Positions 63,988 through 64,000 of a stretch of DNA of 64,000 nt are shown here, piece after piece. Made by a program: the position numbers and the translations under genes. The notes under the pieces were generated by a model. That model saw only the letters and a list, made by a program, of their open reading frames with translations, was not told where the DNA came from and did not search any database. Numbering within the stretch: the first letter of the stretch is position 1; every line of letters starts with the position of its first letter. Origin of the DNA: an uncultured Slackia sp. (GTDB taxonomy: Bacteria; Actinomycetota; Coriobacteriia; Coriobacteriales; Eggerthellaceae); assembly GCF_934630525.1 (NCBI RefSeq), contig NZ_CAKTVX010000002.1:259117-323116 (forward strand), in the 5' to 3' direction.

Positions 63988-64000
63988 GGGAATCCGTGGT

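Overview
The window looks like a chromosomal segment from a high-GC anaerobe of the actinobacterial class Coriobacteriia, probably Eggerthellaceae. This is inferred, not proven. The basis is a one-piece pyruvate:ferredoxin oxidoreductase, an AddAB-type helicase-nuclease, an L10-leader rplJ-rplL operon, a LoaP-type antiterminator heading a capsule operon, and an XRE-regulator remnant of a type I associate with that group. No rRNA gene is present to settle it.

Layout. Positions 1-14100 are an accessory, visibly more AT-rich region of mobile and defence-like genes. It holds a truncated membrane protein with a glycosyltransferase-51-like tail, an OLD-type ATPase/TOPRIM protein, and a 1224-residue protein ending in a PD-(D/E)XK nuclease. 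It also holds a complete IS3-family element, an XRE-regulator remnant running in frame into a membrane-anchored HerA-like ATPase, and remnants of IS21 and IS256 elements. Two decayed copies of the 3' end of a capsule sugar-transferase gene flank the 1224-residue gene, so this region was probably built by insertion and recombination at a capsule locus.

Positions 14108-34300 are a large polysaccharide locus, all on the minus strand. Reading in the direction of transcription it has an LCP ligase, a chain-length regulator (Wzz/YveK), a BY-kinase (CpsD) and a PHP-type phosphatase. A promoter and attenuator-like leader follow, then LoaP, an initiating sugar transferase, WecG/TagA, WecC and WecB, a heparinase II/III-like protein, a CapK-like adenylate-forming enzyme, a GT4 and a Wzy. 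Last come a GT2, an acyltransferase, a Wzx, a pyruvyltransferase, an FrhB-like protein and a small ferredoxin. The genes abut or overlap by a few bases. WecB and WecC predict a polymer containing ManNAcA.

Positions 34700-47500 hold a small conserved protein, a homocysteine-methyltransferase-like protein lacking the usual zinc cysteines, and two tandem paralogous small-RNA candidates with C-rich loops. They also hold recN, a DUF454 membrane protein, a ferredoxin-like protein, a hypoxanthine-DNA-glycosylase/NnrE fusion, nifJ and a cluster of long palindromic repeat elements.

Positions 47479-64000 are core functions, all on the minus strand: orphan vsr, addA, addB, tRNA-Glu, ybaK, rplL and rplJ with an L10 leader, a large membrane protein, acnA and an NAD-type isocitrate dehydrogenase (the oxidative branch to 2-oxoglutarate), and a HEAT-like protein. 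The strongest candidates for undescribed biology are the two C-loop RNAs near 36.4 and 37.2 kb, the palindromic element family at 47.0-47.5 and 55.5 kb, and the 1224-residue nuclease with its neighbours.
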